DNA of 64,000 nt from Miscanthus floridulus (taxonomy: Eukaryota > Streptophyta > Magnoliopsida > Poales > Poaceae), in the NCBI RefSeq assembly GCF_019320115.1, contig NC_089587.1, positions 82,294,463-82,358,462 on the forward strand, given 5' to 3'. The translations under genes and the position numbers were made by a program. This document shows, piece after piece, positions 47,175 to 59,399 of this stretch. The notes under the pieces are model-generated. The model was not told where the DNA came from and did no database searches. It saw only the letters and a list, made by a program, of their open reading frames with translations. The stretch's first letter is position 1; each line of letters starts with the position of its first letter.

Positions 47175-47569
47175 GACACAAACACATATGATAGAGAGTT
47201 CTATCAAGCAGATGGGCTACAAGGGAGCTTTGATATAGTCTTACCCGGTGTGACGACCGCCATGGAAGTAGACAATGAAATGGTTGATGACGAGGACCCT
47301 GGAGATGTAGTGCTAAATCCAAAGGACATTCAAATGCTTGAGCGATTCCATTTAGGCAAAGACAATGAAGAAGACACAGAACCTTCGGATAGTGTTGCCC
47401 ATTTGGAAAATTTTGACAGTGATGTGAGACCGATGACCCCAATCATGAAGATTATTCCTAAACCATGTAATACTATGTTTTTTATTAAATTTTGTTATGT
47501 TTATTCATTTTGAACTATTTGACATGTATGTACTAACGCTTGTTGTTCATTCTTTGTACATTGCAGGTG

Positions 47570-49834
47570 ATAGAACAAAGATGGTGGGCAACTGTTCACC
47601 GAGGCAGGTGCTCTCGGTGTACCAGAGGCTACGCCCTCTTGATGGAGGCGAGGGGACGTCTTCGCCCCTTGCGGCGAGAGCATGCCTAGGTCACCCCAGC
47701 ACGGGGAGGGGGAGGGGGAGGGGCCGGGGTCACCCCAGGAGGGACCCGCCTCCTCTCCCGGCTCTCAACCGGCCAGAGGACCCGTCTCCTACCCTGGAGG
47801 ACCACGTGGCGGCCACGGGCACGACACAGACACTCCGTCGGGGGACAAGGGGACTCAGTAGACGGAGGACAGTTCTGCTCAGTCGGCTCCCTACCGGCGA
47901 GGTCCCACAAGCCTTCCTCTGGTTCTGCTTCCTGACCGATGCCCACTGGTTCGTCCTATGGGAAGAAGGTAAGTAACTATAGATGTTATCACTAGTACTT
48001 CATATGATACGTTAAAAATCAAAAGAGAAACAAATATTTTTTCTTAATCACTTATGCAGGGGCTGGCTAGTTCTGTCGGGTGCTCTTGACCCCCACGCAC
48101 CCCCGCTACCGTCCTGGGATGTCTATGCAGAAAACACTTCCTTGGCCTTGTGGACTTGAAAGAGGGGAGGTGGGAGCCGGCCTGGTCGTGGGACAGGTAC
48201 AAGCTCGGCTCGGATGATGAGTAGGACAACAAGCAGGAGCGGGTTTTGGCAGACTTTTGGGTAAGTGTCTCACAACATAGCTCAATACATCTCCTCCATT
48301 GGTTAAGTCTTTTATTGAAATGATGAACGAATACATCGTGTTTGTATGCAGAGGTACTTCAAGGCCGAAGAAGGTCGAGAGACCCTGGCGGATCAGACGG
48401 CACACAGAGCCTGTAAGAAGTACATCAGCGACATGATTCACGAGGCGCGACTCCAGGCCCACATCGACTACTACATGTCCATCAAGAAAGAGCCCCTCAA
48501 CAAAACCGGTGCAAGAAAGGTGGCGCTGACCAAGGAGCAGTACCTTCAGGTACTACTTAAAATTGATTTGTTTTGAGATTTAGTAGGTCCAGAATTGATC
48601 TTCTTATATGTCAAACACTTGATGATGTGTAGGTGCCGGCCTCGTGGTGCATGTCGCATAGATCGGCATGGTCGAGGATCGTGGACAGGTACCTTGACCC
48701 GGCGTACATCGCAAAGCATGAGCAAGGCAAGCGGAAGCGGGCACTGAGGACCGGTCCAACTCACCACCAAGGCAGCCACAACCTCCCCGCATTCAAGCGG
48801 GCACTTGTACGAGATGTCATTTATCTATTCTAACGCTCAATTTTGCCTAATTTCTAATCATCTTGCCGTCTTTCTCGTAGGAGGTGGCACATCCGGACGT
48901 GCCAGTGTCAGAGTTTGGGGCATGGGCCGTGTCCCACATGGGCCCGGTGAAATCCAGTGTCGTCTTCAACCCGGATGCCACTGCCCAGGCTTACTCTGAC
49001 CCGAGCGTCCACGCTAAGGTCAGAGACTACGCGGAGGCGGTTAGGGCGCTCTGTGGCTCATATCACAATCTGAGCACTGAGCCCCTTGAGACAGAGGTGA
49101 TCGTGAGGCTGGGGCAAGGCAGGAAGCACGGGCGGTTGTGGATTGGAGACGGTGCTGACTCCTCGAGCTTTGCACCCTCTCTCTCCGATGTGAGGGCACG
49201 GAGCACGCCCAGAAGCCTTCCCATACGTGCACGGCCTACTCCAACACTGTCGTAGGTCGACGAACTTTAGGTAATTTCGGTTTCACTCGTCGTACATTGA
49301 ACGTTACACACATTGATCAGATTTGCAATACTGAAACATGTGATTGAAACACTGTAGGCCGAGCTGGCAGAGACAAGGGAGACGCAAGCGCACCTGACCG
49401 CGGAGCTGGAGGCCACGAAGAAGCAGATGGCGGACATGTATTAGATCATGCAAACCATCGGGCAAGCATCGGGTGTCCAAGTGCAGTTGCCAGCTCCAGC
49501 TCCAGTTAGACACTTCACTACCGTGAGTATGAAAGTTTAATGCGTTCGTGCCATTGGGATTGTCGGCCTTCGTGCCGTTGTGATTTTTGACCTTCGTGTC
49601 GTTGTGATTGTCGGTCTTCGTGTCGTTATTTCTTGCAGGTTGGAAACCTCCCCGTGCAGGGGAGGTGCTGCCGAAATTTTTAATTTTGAGTCTAACATAT
49701 GCAATCTCTTCTCTTTTGTGCAGCCTCCATCGGCGGGTTCAAACAATCCCGCTACCGTGTCACCGGCGGCTGATCGCGTCAACCCTTCGCCGCAGTTCGG
49801 TCCTTCACCGCAGTCCGGGGGACCACACCTGTAG
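47570..49834 (+). pseudogene. CACTA second gene (PF03004-like), copy 2
   Basis: Parallel to 37434-39693 at an offset of 10,141 bp in the 3' exons: 48352-48549, 48633-48806, 48881-49270, 49358-49522, microexon 49639-49664 and last exon 49734-49834. The first exon is open here (MVGNCSPRQVLSVYQRLRPL) where copy 1 has TAG. New damage: TCG-TAG-GTC at 49254 where copy 1 reads TCG-CGG. The shared TAG in the coiled-coil exon (49442) and the shared exon-2 frame change came before the duplication. Neither copy can make a full protein. Confidence 0.75.
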
Positions 49835-50009
49835 TCTCCGTCGCTGCAGTAGGGATGTTGAACTTTGTGATGTTGAACTTGTAATAATAAACTTGTGATG
49901 TTGAACTTTGGTGCATTTGTGATGGATTTTCGATGCATTTATTAAATATGTGTGCTTGTGATATATAATGCATGTTGATGATATAGATGTGATGATTGAT
50001 GTATATGTT

Positions 50010-50041
<32 letters not shown>

Positions 50042-50502
50042 GTCTAATACAATGGAATGTAAAAAAAATTGCAATTCTTGGGGTCTTTGCCGAGTGCCAT
50101 GGGCAAGGCACTCGGCAAAGTATTTTTTTTTAAAAAAAATTCAGAAATTCTTTGCCGAGTGCCTAAACAGGGGCACTCGGCAAAGAAATTATTTAAAACA
50201 AATAAAAAAAACTTTGCCGAGTGCCTGGGCAGGGGTACTCGGCAAAGTACTTTTAACCGTTAACGGCCTGCGCCGCAACAACCAAAAATATTTTGCCGAG
50301 TGCCGCCCCAAACACTCGGCAAATTTTTTTTTATTTTGCCGAGTGTCCGGATAAAAAGCACTCGGCAAAGACCCTTTGCCGAGAAAAATTTTGCCGAGCG
50401 GACTTTGCCAAGTGCTACACTCGGCAAAGCCTTTACCGAGTGCAAATGGCTCTTTACCGAGTGTAAAAACACTCGGCAAAGCCGCGGCCTCCGGTAATGG
50501 TG

Positions 50503-51332
50503 TGACCTCACCTAGACGACTTGTGGTTATGAGATTTATTTATTTAACAATCAATGTCATGTGTTTCGATTCGCCTTGAGATCAAATATGTACTATATGT
50601 CTGCATGTGTACTGCTCTGACGGGCACATATATATATATACATATATATATAGAGAGAGAGAGAGAGAGGGGTACTAGGGCCTTAGAGACTTGTCCAATA
50701 ATTAATCACGTCAAGCGTTTGTTTGGAATCGGACTTTGTCCGAATAACGTAACACTCTTCTCTAATCCATATAGGCATGGCTTTCGTGTGCGTGCAGTAG
50801 GAGTAATAATGGGATACTGACGGGATCGGATCTGATCGATGGGATCCAGACCGTACAGGCGTTTCCATCGTCCGGCCGGGCACTGCATGGGCATGGCTTT
50901 CGTGTGGGTACATTACGTGTTCGTGTGGCGGACTAATAGCTCATTGATTTCGCCGGGCGATCGAGCTGAGGCCGCGTCATTTTGCTGGCGTTGTAGCGGT
51001 GACGACGGCATCTGCATCATGCATAAGGGCATGTACAACGGAGAGACAAAGTTTTTGGAATTTACAACATAGGCGGTTGAACAGACAGCTCGTACAACTA
51101 TTTATTTGCTATCCACAAACCGTTTAATGGTTGCATGTTGCTATGATCACTTATGAATATCAATCCTATATACCATTATGTTGCATCATCAGACACACAC
51201 ACGACCACCAGAGCAGTAGATCCAAGTACTAGGTCGTCGCACGCTGCGGGACTTTTTTTTTAATCAGCTGCGGGACTATTTTTTTTTATTAAAGAATGCA
51301 ATTAATTAGCGCCGCCGCCGCCGCATGCTTAA
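50503..51332. other. Host repeat unit, second duplicated copy
   Basis: Near-identical to 40540-41366, including the AT/AG microsatellite (about 50628-50672) and the left-arm Harbinger fragment (51027-51181). No gene. Confidence 0.65.
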
Positions 51333-52410
51333 GGGCATGTACAACAGAGAGACAACAACTGTCTATAAGTTTTTGGTATTTACAACACAGACGGTTGAAC
51401 AGACAGCTCGTACGACCCACAGACAGCTGCTATCTATTTAACTGTCCACAAACTATTTAATGCTTGCATGTTGTCATAATCACTTATGAATATCAATCAT
51501 ATATACCATTGTGTTGCTAATTGGTGCAAAACAAATCCTTCAAAGTAAATCATATATATTATATATATAATGTAATATAATATATTTCATCATAAATCAA
51601 ATATAACATACGTCTTCTTCCTCATCATAAACCAAATATAGCATCGAGAGATGGATGGTTCACTTGCTTGTTGCCTGTATTGGGTATGTATAATTGTATT
51701 CTAGGTGTATTTCTTCTTTTGTTTTTCTATAGGAAAACGGCAAGGTGACATAGGTGTGACCTTGCTCGTCCATTAAACAGCACGGTAGGCACAGAGCACA
51801 CATCAATGATCAGTATTTTTCTGAAATCTAACTGGTTGCAAGAACAAAGAAAAATATTCTGCCACTCAACACCAAGAATCACAAGAAGTTTTCCAACAGA
51901 ATAGTTTTGAGACAGCAAAAAAAATTGATCTTAGAACTAACACGGGAATAACAATTCATATCTCGTCAGAACAGTTCTTTTCGTCAGAACAGATCTTCAC
52001 ATGGAATAGAACAACAAGATTAATGACTATAGAACTCGCTAGTGGAGGAAACCGTAGTCTGATCGACCATCTGCTCAAGCGCCGCCGCTGTCTCATGGTC
52101 GCTGCAGATTTGGGGAGGGAAGGAGTTGCTGTTGTGAATCGACAGGGCAATGGAGAAGAACTCAGCGCGCGCGGAACAAGAGGAACTCACGCCAAGTTTG
52201 GCCGCAGGTAGATCCCCACGCGCGCCGTTGGGAGACGACGTCCCGTACAACGGCGCTTCTGCCGTCGTATTAGCCTCGGAGCACGCGCCGCTGCCGTCGC
52301 CTCACCGGAGGATGGTTTTCCTTTCTCGCTTCATTCAATGTCACGAGAGGAGGTGTTTTTTTGCAAATATACATCTACAGACGGTACTCCGGCGTCTGTT
52401 TTACGTGCCC
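51333..52410 (+). mobile_element. Harbinger-like element, full-length copy
   Basis: 1,078 bp, TAA at 51330-51332 and 52411-52413. Nearly identical to 41367-42443, as expected from the recent segmental duplication. Confidence 0.7.
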
Positions 52411-52525
52411 TAAAACGTCGTAGGACGAGGACGAGGACGTCGTAGGTACAGCGCCGGTCTCCGTCGTGCGCAGACACGCTGGAAGGCTTAGGTGCCTGTT
52501 GGAACACGTACGTGAAAGCGGCTGG

Positions 52526-52799
52526 GGCCCTATTTAGTTTCACCAAATTCCCAACTTTGACACTATGTAAAAAGAAGATTCCCCGTCATATCAAACTTGC
52601 GGTACATGCATGGAGTAATAAATGTTGACGAAATAAAAAACTAATTGCACAGTTTGGTTATACTTTACGAGACGAACGTTTTGAGCCTAATAAGTCAACG
52701 ATTGAACAATTATTACCAAATAAAAACAAAACCACACTACAGACACAGTGTAGCTACAGTGATTTGGGCGGCGCTGATTCGGCCGAACTAAACGTGGCC
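52526..52799. mobile_element. 274-bp MITE, copy 2
   Basis: Same ends and tgg flanks (52523-52525 and 52800-52802) as 42559-42832. Present at the same place in both copies, so it came before the duplication. Confidence 0.75.
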
Positions 52800-52802
52800 T
52801 GG

Positions 52803-53492
52803 GTTGGGTGCCTGGTGATGCGTCTGATGCTATACCTACGACTACGGCTGTTCGCTTATTTTATTAGCCATGCTTATCAGCTATAATATAGTATTTTTTC
52901 TCACAACAAAATAGCATTGGCTGACTTATAAGCTACACAAATGATGAAGCGAATTGGGGTATACGGTAGTGCCGCTCACGCTCATCATCACTCCGTGTCA
53001 AGCAAAGGCAACCACACGGCACGCACATAATTAAATGCATGATTAACACCTTACCGATACACATGTAAAACGTACACCCGCTCATGCATCGCCAGTATAC
53101 ATGTACTCTATCTAGTACTCCCGTACGTACCTTTTGCGTGTGTAACCAAATGGTCCTGGCTACTAGTATTACCTGTTCATCCATCCGTACATGCTTCCAC
53201 ACATGGTCTTACTAGTCTCTTTGACAAGCATATGTACTACAAGTACATACTTAACCGATCTAATTATATATTTGTCTTTGTGGTCTCTTCTTTTGTTCAT
53301 TCTATAACACGGTATATATAGACTATCAAACACGTCCATGTGTTACAGCAGACAATGTGTAATTTGTTGCGTGACCTCATCCCTACACGACTTGTGGTTA
53401 GGAGATTTATTTATTTAACGATCATGTCATGTGTTTCGATTCGTCTTGAGATCAATTATGTACTATATGTCTGCATGTGTACTGCTCTAACA

Positions 53493-53529
<37 letters not shown>

Positions 53530-54460
53530 GTACGCGGGCCATATATATATATATATATGGGTACGCGGGCCTTAGAGACTTGTCCAATAATTAATCACGT
53601 CAAGCGTTTGTTTGGAATCGGACTTTGTCCGAATAACGTAACACTCTTCTCTAATCCATATAGGCATGGGAAAGAGTGAGGGACTAGAAAAACGCCTTGT
53701 ATTCCAATTCATTTTGGAATCAGAGTATCGGACTACACACCGTTGTTTGACACCAACCCGTACGGGTACAAGAGATATTGGATCCATCAGATTCCCATCG
53801 GATGGTTTCGAGGAATGACATATGAAGAAACTTTTCTCCCTTTAATATTAGACTAATAAATATGTCCGTACGTTGCCACTTACATGTTATTTGTTGTCTT
53901 CTCTGGATATATTACTTTTACTATGTATCTAGACATTTCATATATCTACGTGTATAGCAAAAACTATGCACCTAGAATATCCAAGACGATCTATAGGGTG
54001 GTATTATTTATGTTTCACCATTTATAAAATTTAAAAGCTATAATTTATTTTAACAAAGAGTACGTGTTGCTGACATGTTTACAATACTTATGATTATAAA
54101 GGAAAACTTACTTGAGTTTTCACATGCTAGCCTCGTCGCTTATCGCATAGATACATTTATTTAGATTAGATTAGACAATAAACTATTTAAATTTTCTATC
54201 CACATTTTGATTAGTTGAATCACCTGCTAAACCAGGTTTCAATAAGAATATGTTTCTGATCAAACTTACGTTAACTACTTGATAGTAGAAAATTTGTCTT
54301 AGAGAAAATCAACAGTTGAAAGGTCCATAATAATTATTTTTATAAAAAAAAGTCAATGGAAAAAAATCACCTAAGAGGGTCACGGATGCAAAAGAAAAAA
54401 CAAAAGAAATCATAAATAAAGAAATCGGACGGAAGGCCAACAAAAAAATCAAACGATGAG
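52803..54460. other. Host repeat unit continuing into AT-rich sequence
   Basis: Here the unit runs uninterrupted past the point where copy 1 breaks (gcatcgcc, then agtatacatg). It contains the empty CACTA site (tttgttgcgtgacctcatcc) near 53362, an AT microsatellite with a duplicated gggtacgcgggcc (53497-53572), and then sequence matching 3640-4650. No gene. Confidence 0.6.
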
Positions 54461-55775
54461 GATGAGTTCATGCGTGTCTGTCGAACCTTGGCCTTGGGGC
54501 TGCTCGCGTCAGGCGGGCGCGCCGAGGAGGAGGGAGAGCGACGGCCGGCCACCGGCGGCGGTGCTGCGCGACAGCGAGGGCTGGTAAAATCTGATAGGGG
54601 ATGTCGTCGGAGGCGAACTCGTACACGATGCTGGTTCGCCTCTGCGCTAGGCAAGGGCGCAGGAGCCGCTCGCGTTTGGCGGGGGCGTCGGGGAGGAGAG
54701 AGGACCGACTGCCTCCGACCGGCCTCTCGTGCGACGGTGGCGGCAGGCGCCGAGCAAGGGCATGGGAGTGGCAGCGCCGGCTCGGGCTACGGCGACTGCA
54801 GGTGCACGGCAGCCTCGCGTACCCCTTCGGCGTGGGGGCTGGGGGTTCGTGCGTGGGCTGTTGCGTGGGAGAGGGAGGGGGCCGTAATTACAATACTAAC
54901 CTTTCACTCATAAATTTATTAGCGCGAATTAATTGCTTAGGAACCAAGAGGAACCAAGAAGTACCCCACCACTGTAAAAGAGTTCTAAAAAAACATGTTG
55001 TTCAAGTGTTTTTAGGCGTTGTTCACCGTTTAGTGAAAAAAAAACACGTCCACTATCCATGCATCTAAAATTCCAAGAAGCTGATGAGAACCTTTGCTAC
55101 TGTTCAATATGTATACCTATCATTCAATATATACTGTTACTGGTGTTTGCGGGGGATTTTTTTTAGAAACCACACAGCTGTTCATCAGTCTTTTTTTTTT
55201 CTTTTCTATAGAAATGTGCATGTACGTTGTAACATAATTTACTTATTTCATCACATGTCACCGTACCTAGACGATTTGCGGCTTAGAGATTTGTCCAACA
55301 AAAATAGTCATTTGTTTCAATACATATTGGAACTGCTACGCCAGCCCAAATCATGATCTTCACCAACTTAGATTTGGTTCTCTCGCGAAAACCCGGAGGA
55401 AGAGTGGCCTCTGGCCTTGCATTTCTCTCCCTGTCTACCTTAGGATTCGTTAATTCTCTTTCTCGATGGGATGGGGAAGGGATGTAATACCTGCTCTTGA
55501 TGCCTGTGCTTGGAATCATACTTTGTACCATTGCTATATATGGTTTGTGAGCCCGGGCCAATAAGGGATCGTAGAGAGGGATGTATAAGGGCATTATGGT
55601 AAGTAAAGAAAATGCACTTGAAAAAAAATCGCTTCTCTGTTTAACATCTGCATCACACCACCACTTTATCTTATTATAAGTGGTTCAGATTGGTCGCCCG
55701 ATTATGGTCAGTCCTAAAGGACCAATGCCATTTCCTGTTCACACACGGCTCGTCAACGCGTTGCGACATGTACAT
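54455..55775. other. Unassigned region: GC-rich block then AT-rich intergenic DNA
   Basis: At about 54455 homology with the left copy ends and a GC-rich block follows (54480-54880). It has open frames of 147 and 155 codons on the plus strand and 95 on the minus, arginine/glycine-rich, overlapping, with no recognised domain. It could be a captured exon or chance in GC-rich DNA. 54900-55775 is AT-rich and ends upstream of the MITE. No supported gene. Confidence 0.4.
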
Positions 55776-55778
55776 TTA

Positions 55779-56013
55779 GGCCATGTTTAGATTCCAAAAA
55801 TTTTCACTCCAAAGTGTCACATCGAATCTTGCGGCACATGCATGGAGTACTAAATGTAGACGAATAACAAAACTAATTGCACAGTTGGGTGAGAAATCGC
55901 GAGACGAAACTTTCGAACCTAATTAGTCCATAATTAGACACTAATTGCCAAATGCAAACGAAAATGCTACAATAGCCAAAACCAAAAAAAAAAAAATCCA
56001 ACTAAACGCGCCC
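55779..56013. mobile_element. 235-bp Tourist-like MITE upstream of the SABATH gene
   Basis: Left GGCCATGTTTAGATTCC, right CCAACTAAACGCGCCC, flanked by tta at 55776-55778 and 56014-56016. Its interior, with gcggcacatgcatggagtac, relates it to the 274-bp MITEs at 42559 and 52526. It lies about 355 bp before the TATA box. Confidence 0.75.
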
Positions 56014-56367
56014 TTACTATACGACGGCAAGGAACTGCACATTAAATACGCCTGTGTGGATTCTATTGATCGTCATATACAAAATATTTTTTGAGTTTGT
56101 GACTAATATGCACATGCTGGTGAATATATGATAATGATATGATTGGGTTGGAACTGAGACACCACCACCGTCCAACGAGAAAGGGGTCCATGTGATTAAT
56201 GGAAGGCATGACGAAGCTGCGTCTGTGATTTGAACGCCAGACACGTAGGATGGACACCGGGAGAGAAAAGCTAAACCCTAAAGCAACGTCAGTTTGGGTT
56301 AGTTAAGTGCAGCAGATCAGTGTTAATATTCAGCTTGTGCTCATGAGTGCTGAATGGCAGGCTGGGC

Positions 56368-56374
56368 CTATAAA
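56368..56374 (+). promoter_or_regulatory. TATA box of the SABATH gene
   Basis: TATAAAT in a GC-rich context (gggcctataaattgag), 105 bp before the ATG at 56479. This is a normal distance for a plant gene with a short 5' leader. Confidence 0.65.
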
Positions 56375-56478
56375 TTGAGAAGCCTGCAATGCAATGCAAA
56401 CTACCACAGCAGAGTGATAAGCAAGCAAGCTTCTCACTCATCAGAAAACAGCACCTGGCGTTAGTGAAGCTAGTAGCC

Positions 56479-57876
56479 ATGAAGGTAGAGCGCGACCTCC
56501 ACATGAGCCGGGGCGACGGCGAGGACAGCTACGCCTCCAACTCCAGGCTTCAGGTACTGTACCTGTGCTTCTTCTTCTACATCATGCATGTCTCTGCCGA
56601 TCTGCTCATGTTGCATATGCATGTTCGTCTCAACACTCGCTTATACATGTTCCTCAGGAGAAGTCCATACTGAAGACGAGGCCGGTGCTACACAAGGCCG
56701 TGGCGGCGGCGCACGCGTCGTCGCTCTCCTCCAGCGGCGGTGCCATGGTGGTCGCGGACCTCGGCTGCTCGTCGGGGCCCAACACGCTGCTCGTCGTCTC
56801 CGAGGTGCTCGGAGCGGTCGCCGACCGCCGAGAGGATCTGGCGATGGCCGCCGCCGGCTGCAGCCAGCCCCCGGCGACGCACGTTCAGTTCTTCCTGAAC
56901 GACCTGCCCGGGAACGACTTCAACCTCGTGTTCCAGTCGCTGGAGCTGTTCAAGAAGCTGGCCGTCAAGGACAAGGGGGACGCGCTGCCGCCGTACTACG
57001 TCGCCGGGCTGCCAGGCTCCTTCTACACCCGGCTGTTCCCGGACCGCTGCGTGCACCTCTTCCACTCCTCCTACTGCCTCATGTGGCGCTCCAAGGTCCC
57101 CGACGAGCTCGCGGGAGGCGCCGTCCTCAACGAGGGCAACATGTACATCTGGGAGACCACGCCGCCGGCGGTGGTGGCGCTGTACCGGAGGCAGTTCCAG
57201 GAGGACTTCTCGCTGTTCCTCAGGCTGCGCCACAGGGAGCTCGTGTCCGGTGGCCAGATGGTGCTGGCGTTCCTCGGCAGGAAGAACAAGGACGTGCTCC
57301 GTGGCGAGGTCAGCTACATGTGGGGCCTCCTCGGGCAGGCTCTTCAGTCCCTCGTCAAAGAGGTCTGCTCTGTTTTCTTCTCCTGTCTTGTGCAACATCA
57401 TCCATCAAAGGAAATCCTGAACTGAACCGATGAACCCTAGCTAGCTGATGTATTGCATTTGCATGCATGGCACCATGGCACAGGGCCGTGTGGAGAAGGA
57501 GAAACTGGACTCCTTCAACCTGCCGTTCTACGCCCCGTCGGTGGACGAAGTGAGGGACGTGATTAGGCAGAACCAGGCATTCGACATCACCCACATCCAG
57601 CTCTTTGAGTCCAATTGGGATCCGCACGACGATACGGAGGACGACGGCGACCTCGTGCTCGATGACGTCCAGAGCGGCGTCAACGTCGCTAAGTCCATCA
57701 GGGCCGTGATTGGGCCCCTCATCGCGCACCACTTCGGCGAGCACGTACAAGACGATCTCTTCGAGCTGTATGCCAAGAACGTCGCAGTGCACCTCCAGAA
57801 AGTGAAGACCAAGTACCCTGTCATCGTCGTTTCCCTGAAGGCGATTAGTTGTGCAACAAAGAACCAAGCCAGCTAG
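56479..57876 (+). CDS. SABATH-family carboxyl methyltransferase, three exons
   Basis: Exons 56479-56553, 56658-57362 and 57484-57876, all with gt-ag introns, join in frame to 390 residues, the family's usual length. SABATH enzymes transfer methyl from S-adenosylmethionine to the carboxyl of small acids such as salicylate, benzoate, anthranilate or jasmonate, in the cytosol. Visible motifs: MKVERDLHMSRGDGEDSYA at the start (substrate/SAM loop); VVADLGCSSGPNT at 56-68 (SAM site, Asp59); FFLNDLPGNDFN at 103-114; GLPGSFYTRLFP at 142-153; HSSYCLMWRSKVP at 161-173 (Trp168 in the acid pocket); and ELVSGGQMVL at 219-228. Exon 3 has FNLPFYAPSVDEV. The sequence resembles grass benzoate/salicylate and anthranilate methyltransferases; the substrate cannot be settled by eye. 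No stop or shift is seen. ATG choice rests on the conserved N terminus. Confidence 0.92.
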
Positions 57877-58091
57877 TGACATGTATTATTCAGGTTAGTT
57901 ATTACTAGTAGTACTATATGCATGCAGAATTAATATAAGAAATAAAGTAGTTCAGGTAGACAGGGTACGATTAGCGGCCGAACATTTAATTTTCACTACT
58001 ACTTTGCTTTGAATGTTGTAGTATGCAGGTCCAATGTTTCCACAAGGCGATCTGGTTAAATATGTACTGTAATGGTAATGGTAAATGGAAA
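57877..58091 (+). promoter_or_regulatory. 3' flank of the SABATH gene with AATAAA
   Basis: AT-rich 3' region with a polyadenylation-type AATAAA at 57941-57946. It stops where the CACTA fragment begins at 58092, so the natural 3' untranslated region may run into transposon sequence if longer than about 215 nt. Confidence 0.55.
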
Positions 58092-58559
58092 TAGACACTT
58101 CAATCCTGTGAGTATGAAAGTTTTATGCATTCGTGCCGTTGGGATCGTCGGCCTTCGTGCCGTTGTGATTTTCGGCCTTCGTGCCGTTGTTTCTTGCAGG
58201 TTGGAAACCTCCCCGTGCAGGGGAGGTGCTGCCGAAATTTTCAATTTTAAGTCTAACACATGTAATCTCTTCTCTTTTGTGCAGCCTTCATCGGCGGGTT
58301 CAAACAATCCCGCTACCGTGTCACCGGTAGCTGATCGCGTCAACCCTTCACCGTAGTTCGGTCCTTCACCGCAGTTCGGGGGGCCACACTTGTAGTCTCC
58401 GTCGCTGCAGTAGGGATGTTGAACTTGTAATAATAAACTTGTGATGTTGAACTTTGGTGCATTTGTGATGGATTTTCGATGGATTTATTAAATATGTGTG
58501 TGCTTGTGATATATAATGCATGTCGGTGATATAGATGTGATGATTGATGTATATGTGTA

Positions 58560-58613
<54 letters not shown>

Positions 58614-59230
58614 CTGTTACAATGGAATAAAAAAAATTGCAATTCTTGGGGTCTTTGCCGAGTGCCATGGGCAAGGCACTCGGCAAAGATTTTTAAAAAA
58701 ATATATAAAATTTCTTTGCTGAGTGCCTTGCCGCGGCACTCGGCAAAGTATTCTTTTTAAAAAAAATTCAGAAATTCTTTGCCGAGTGGCTAAACAGGGG
58801 CACTCGGCAAAGAAATTATTTAAAAAAAATAAAAAAAACTTTGCCGAGTGCCTGGCCAGGGGCACTCGGCAAAGTACTTAAAAAAAAAACTTTGCCGAGT
58901 GCCTAGGCTGGGGCACTCGGCAGAGTAATTTTAAAAAAAAATAAAAAAAAATTTGCCGAGTGCTGGGTCGGGCACTCGGCAAAATAACCGTTAACGTCCT
59001 ACGCCGCTATGGCCGAAAATATTTTGCCGAGTGCCGCCCCAAGCACTCGGCAAAAAAAAATTTATTTTGTCAAGTGTCCGGATAAAAAGCACTCGGCAAA
59101 GACCCTTTGCCGAAAAAATTTTTGCCGAGCGGACTTTGCCAAGTACTACACTCGGCAAAGCCTTTGCCGAGTGCAAATGGCTCTTTACCGAGTGTAAAAA
59201 CACTCGACAAAGCCGCGGCCTCCGGTAATG
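58092..59230 (+). mobile_element. CACTA copy 3, 3' fragment only
   Basis: Begins at tagacacttcaatcctgtga, equivalent to about 39366 in copy 1. It contains the last microexon (58200-58225) and last exon (about 58285-58356, where a TAG replaces a glutamine-type codon), the subterminal array (58650-59220), and the end TCCGGTAATG plus gtg (59231-59233). No 5' terminus exists upstream in this window other than that at 26555. It lies 216 bp downstream of the SABATH stop. Confidence 0.82.
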
Positions 59231-59233
59231 GTG

Positions 59234-59357
59234 TGACCTCACCTAGACGACTTGTGGTTATGAGATTTATTTATTTAACAATCAATGTCATGTGTTTCGA
59301 TTCGCCTTGAGATCAAATATGTACTATATGTCTGCATGTGTACTGCTCTGACGGGCG

Positions 59358-59399
<42 letters not shown>

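Larger units (their letters stand above)
43126..50499 (+). mobile_element. CACTA copy 2, 5'-truncated, containing an LTR element
   Basis: Starts inside the element at the position equivalent to 36542 in copy 1, directly joined to host sequence. It ends CCTCCGGTAATG at 50499 followed by gtg (50500-50502). It carries the TNP2 C-terminal remnant, split by the LTR element at 43614-47174 and resuming at 47180, then the PF03004 gene and a shortened 3' array. Compared with copy 1 the array has lost several motif units (50090-50260). It has no left terminus, so it cannot transpose as a unit. Confidence 0.85.

Noticed and set aside
54470..55068. 147- and 155-codon plus-strand ORFs
   Set aside because: They overlap in different frames, are arginine/glycine-rich and have no recognised motif. 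Kept only as an unassigned region.
56588..57433. 281- and 237-codon ORFs overlapping the SABATH exon
   Set aside because: Shadow frames of the GC-rich second exon; the SABATH reading has the family motifs and correct splice sites.
26555..59230. Whole 26.5-59.2 kb span as one giant CACTA that captured the SABATH gene
   Set aside because: Intermediate 3' ends at 40536 and 50499, each followed by gtg and host flank, show duplication instead. Capture of the gene cannot be excluded but is not needed.
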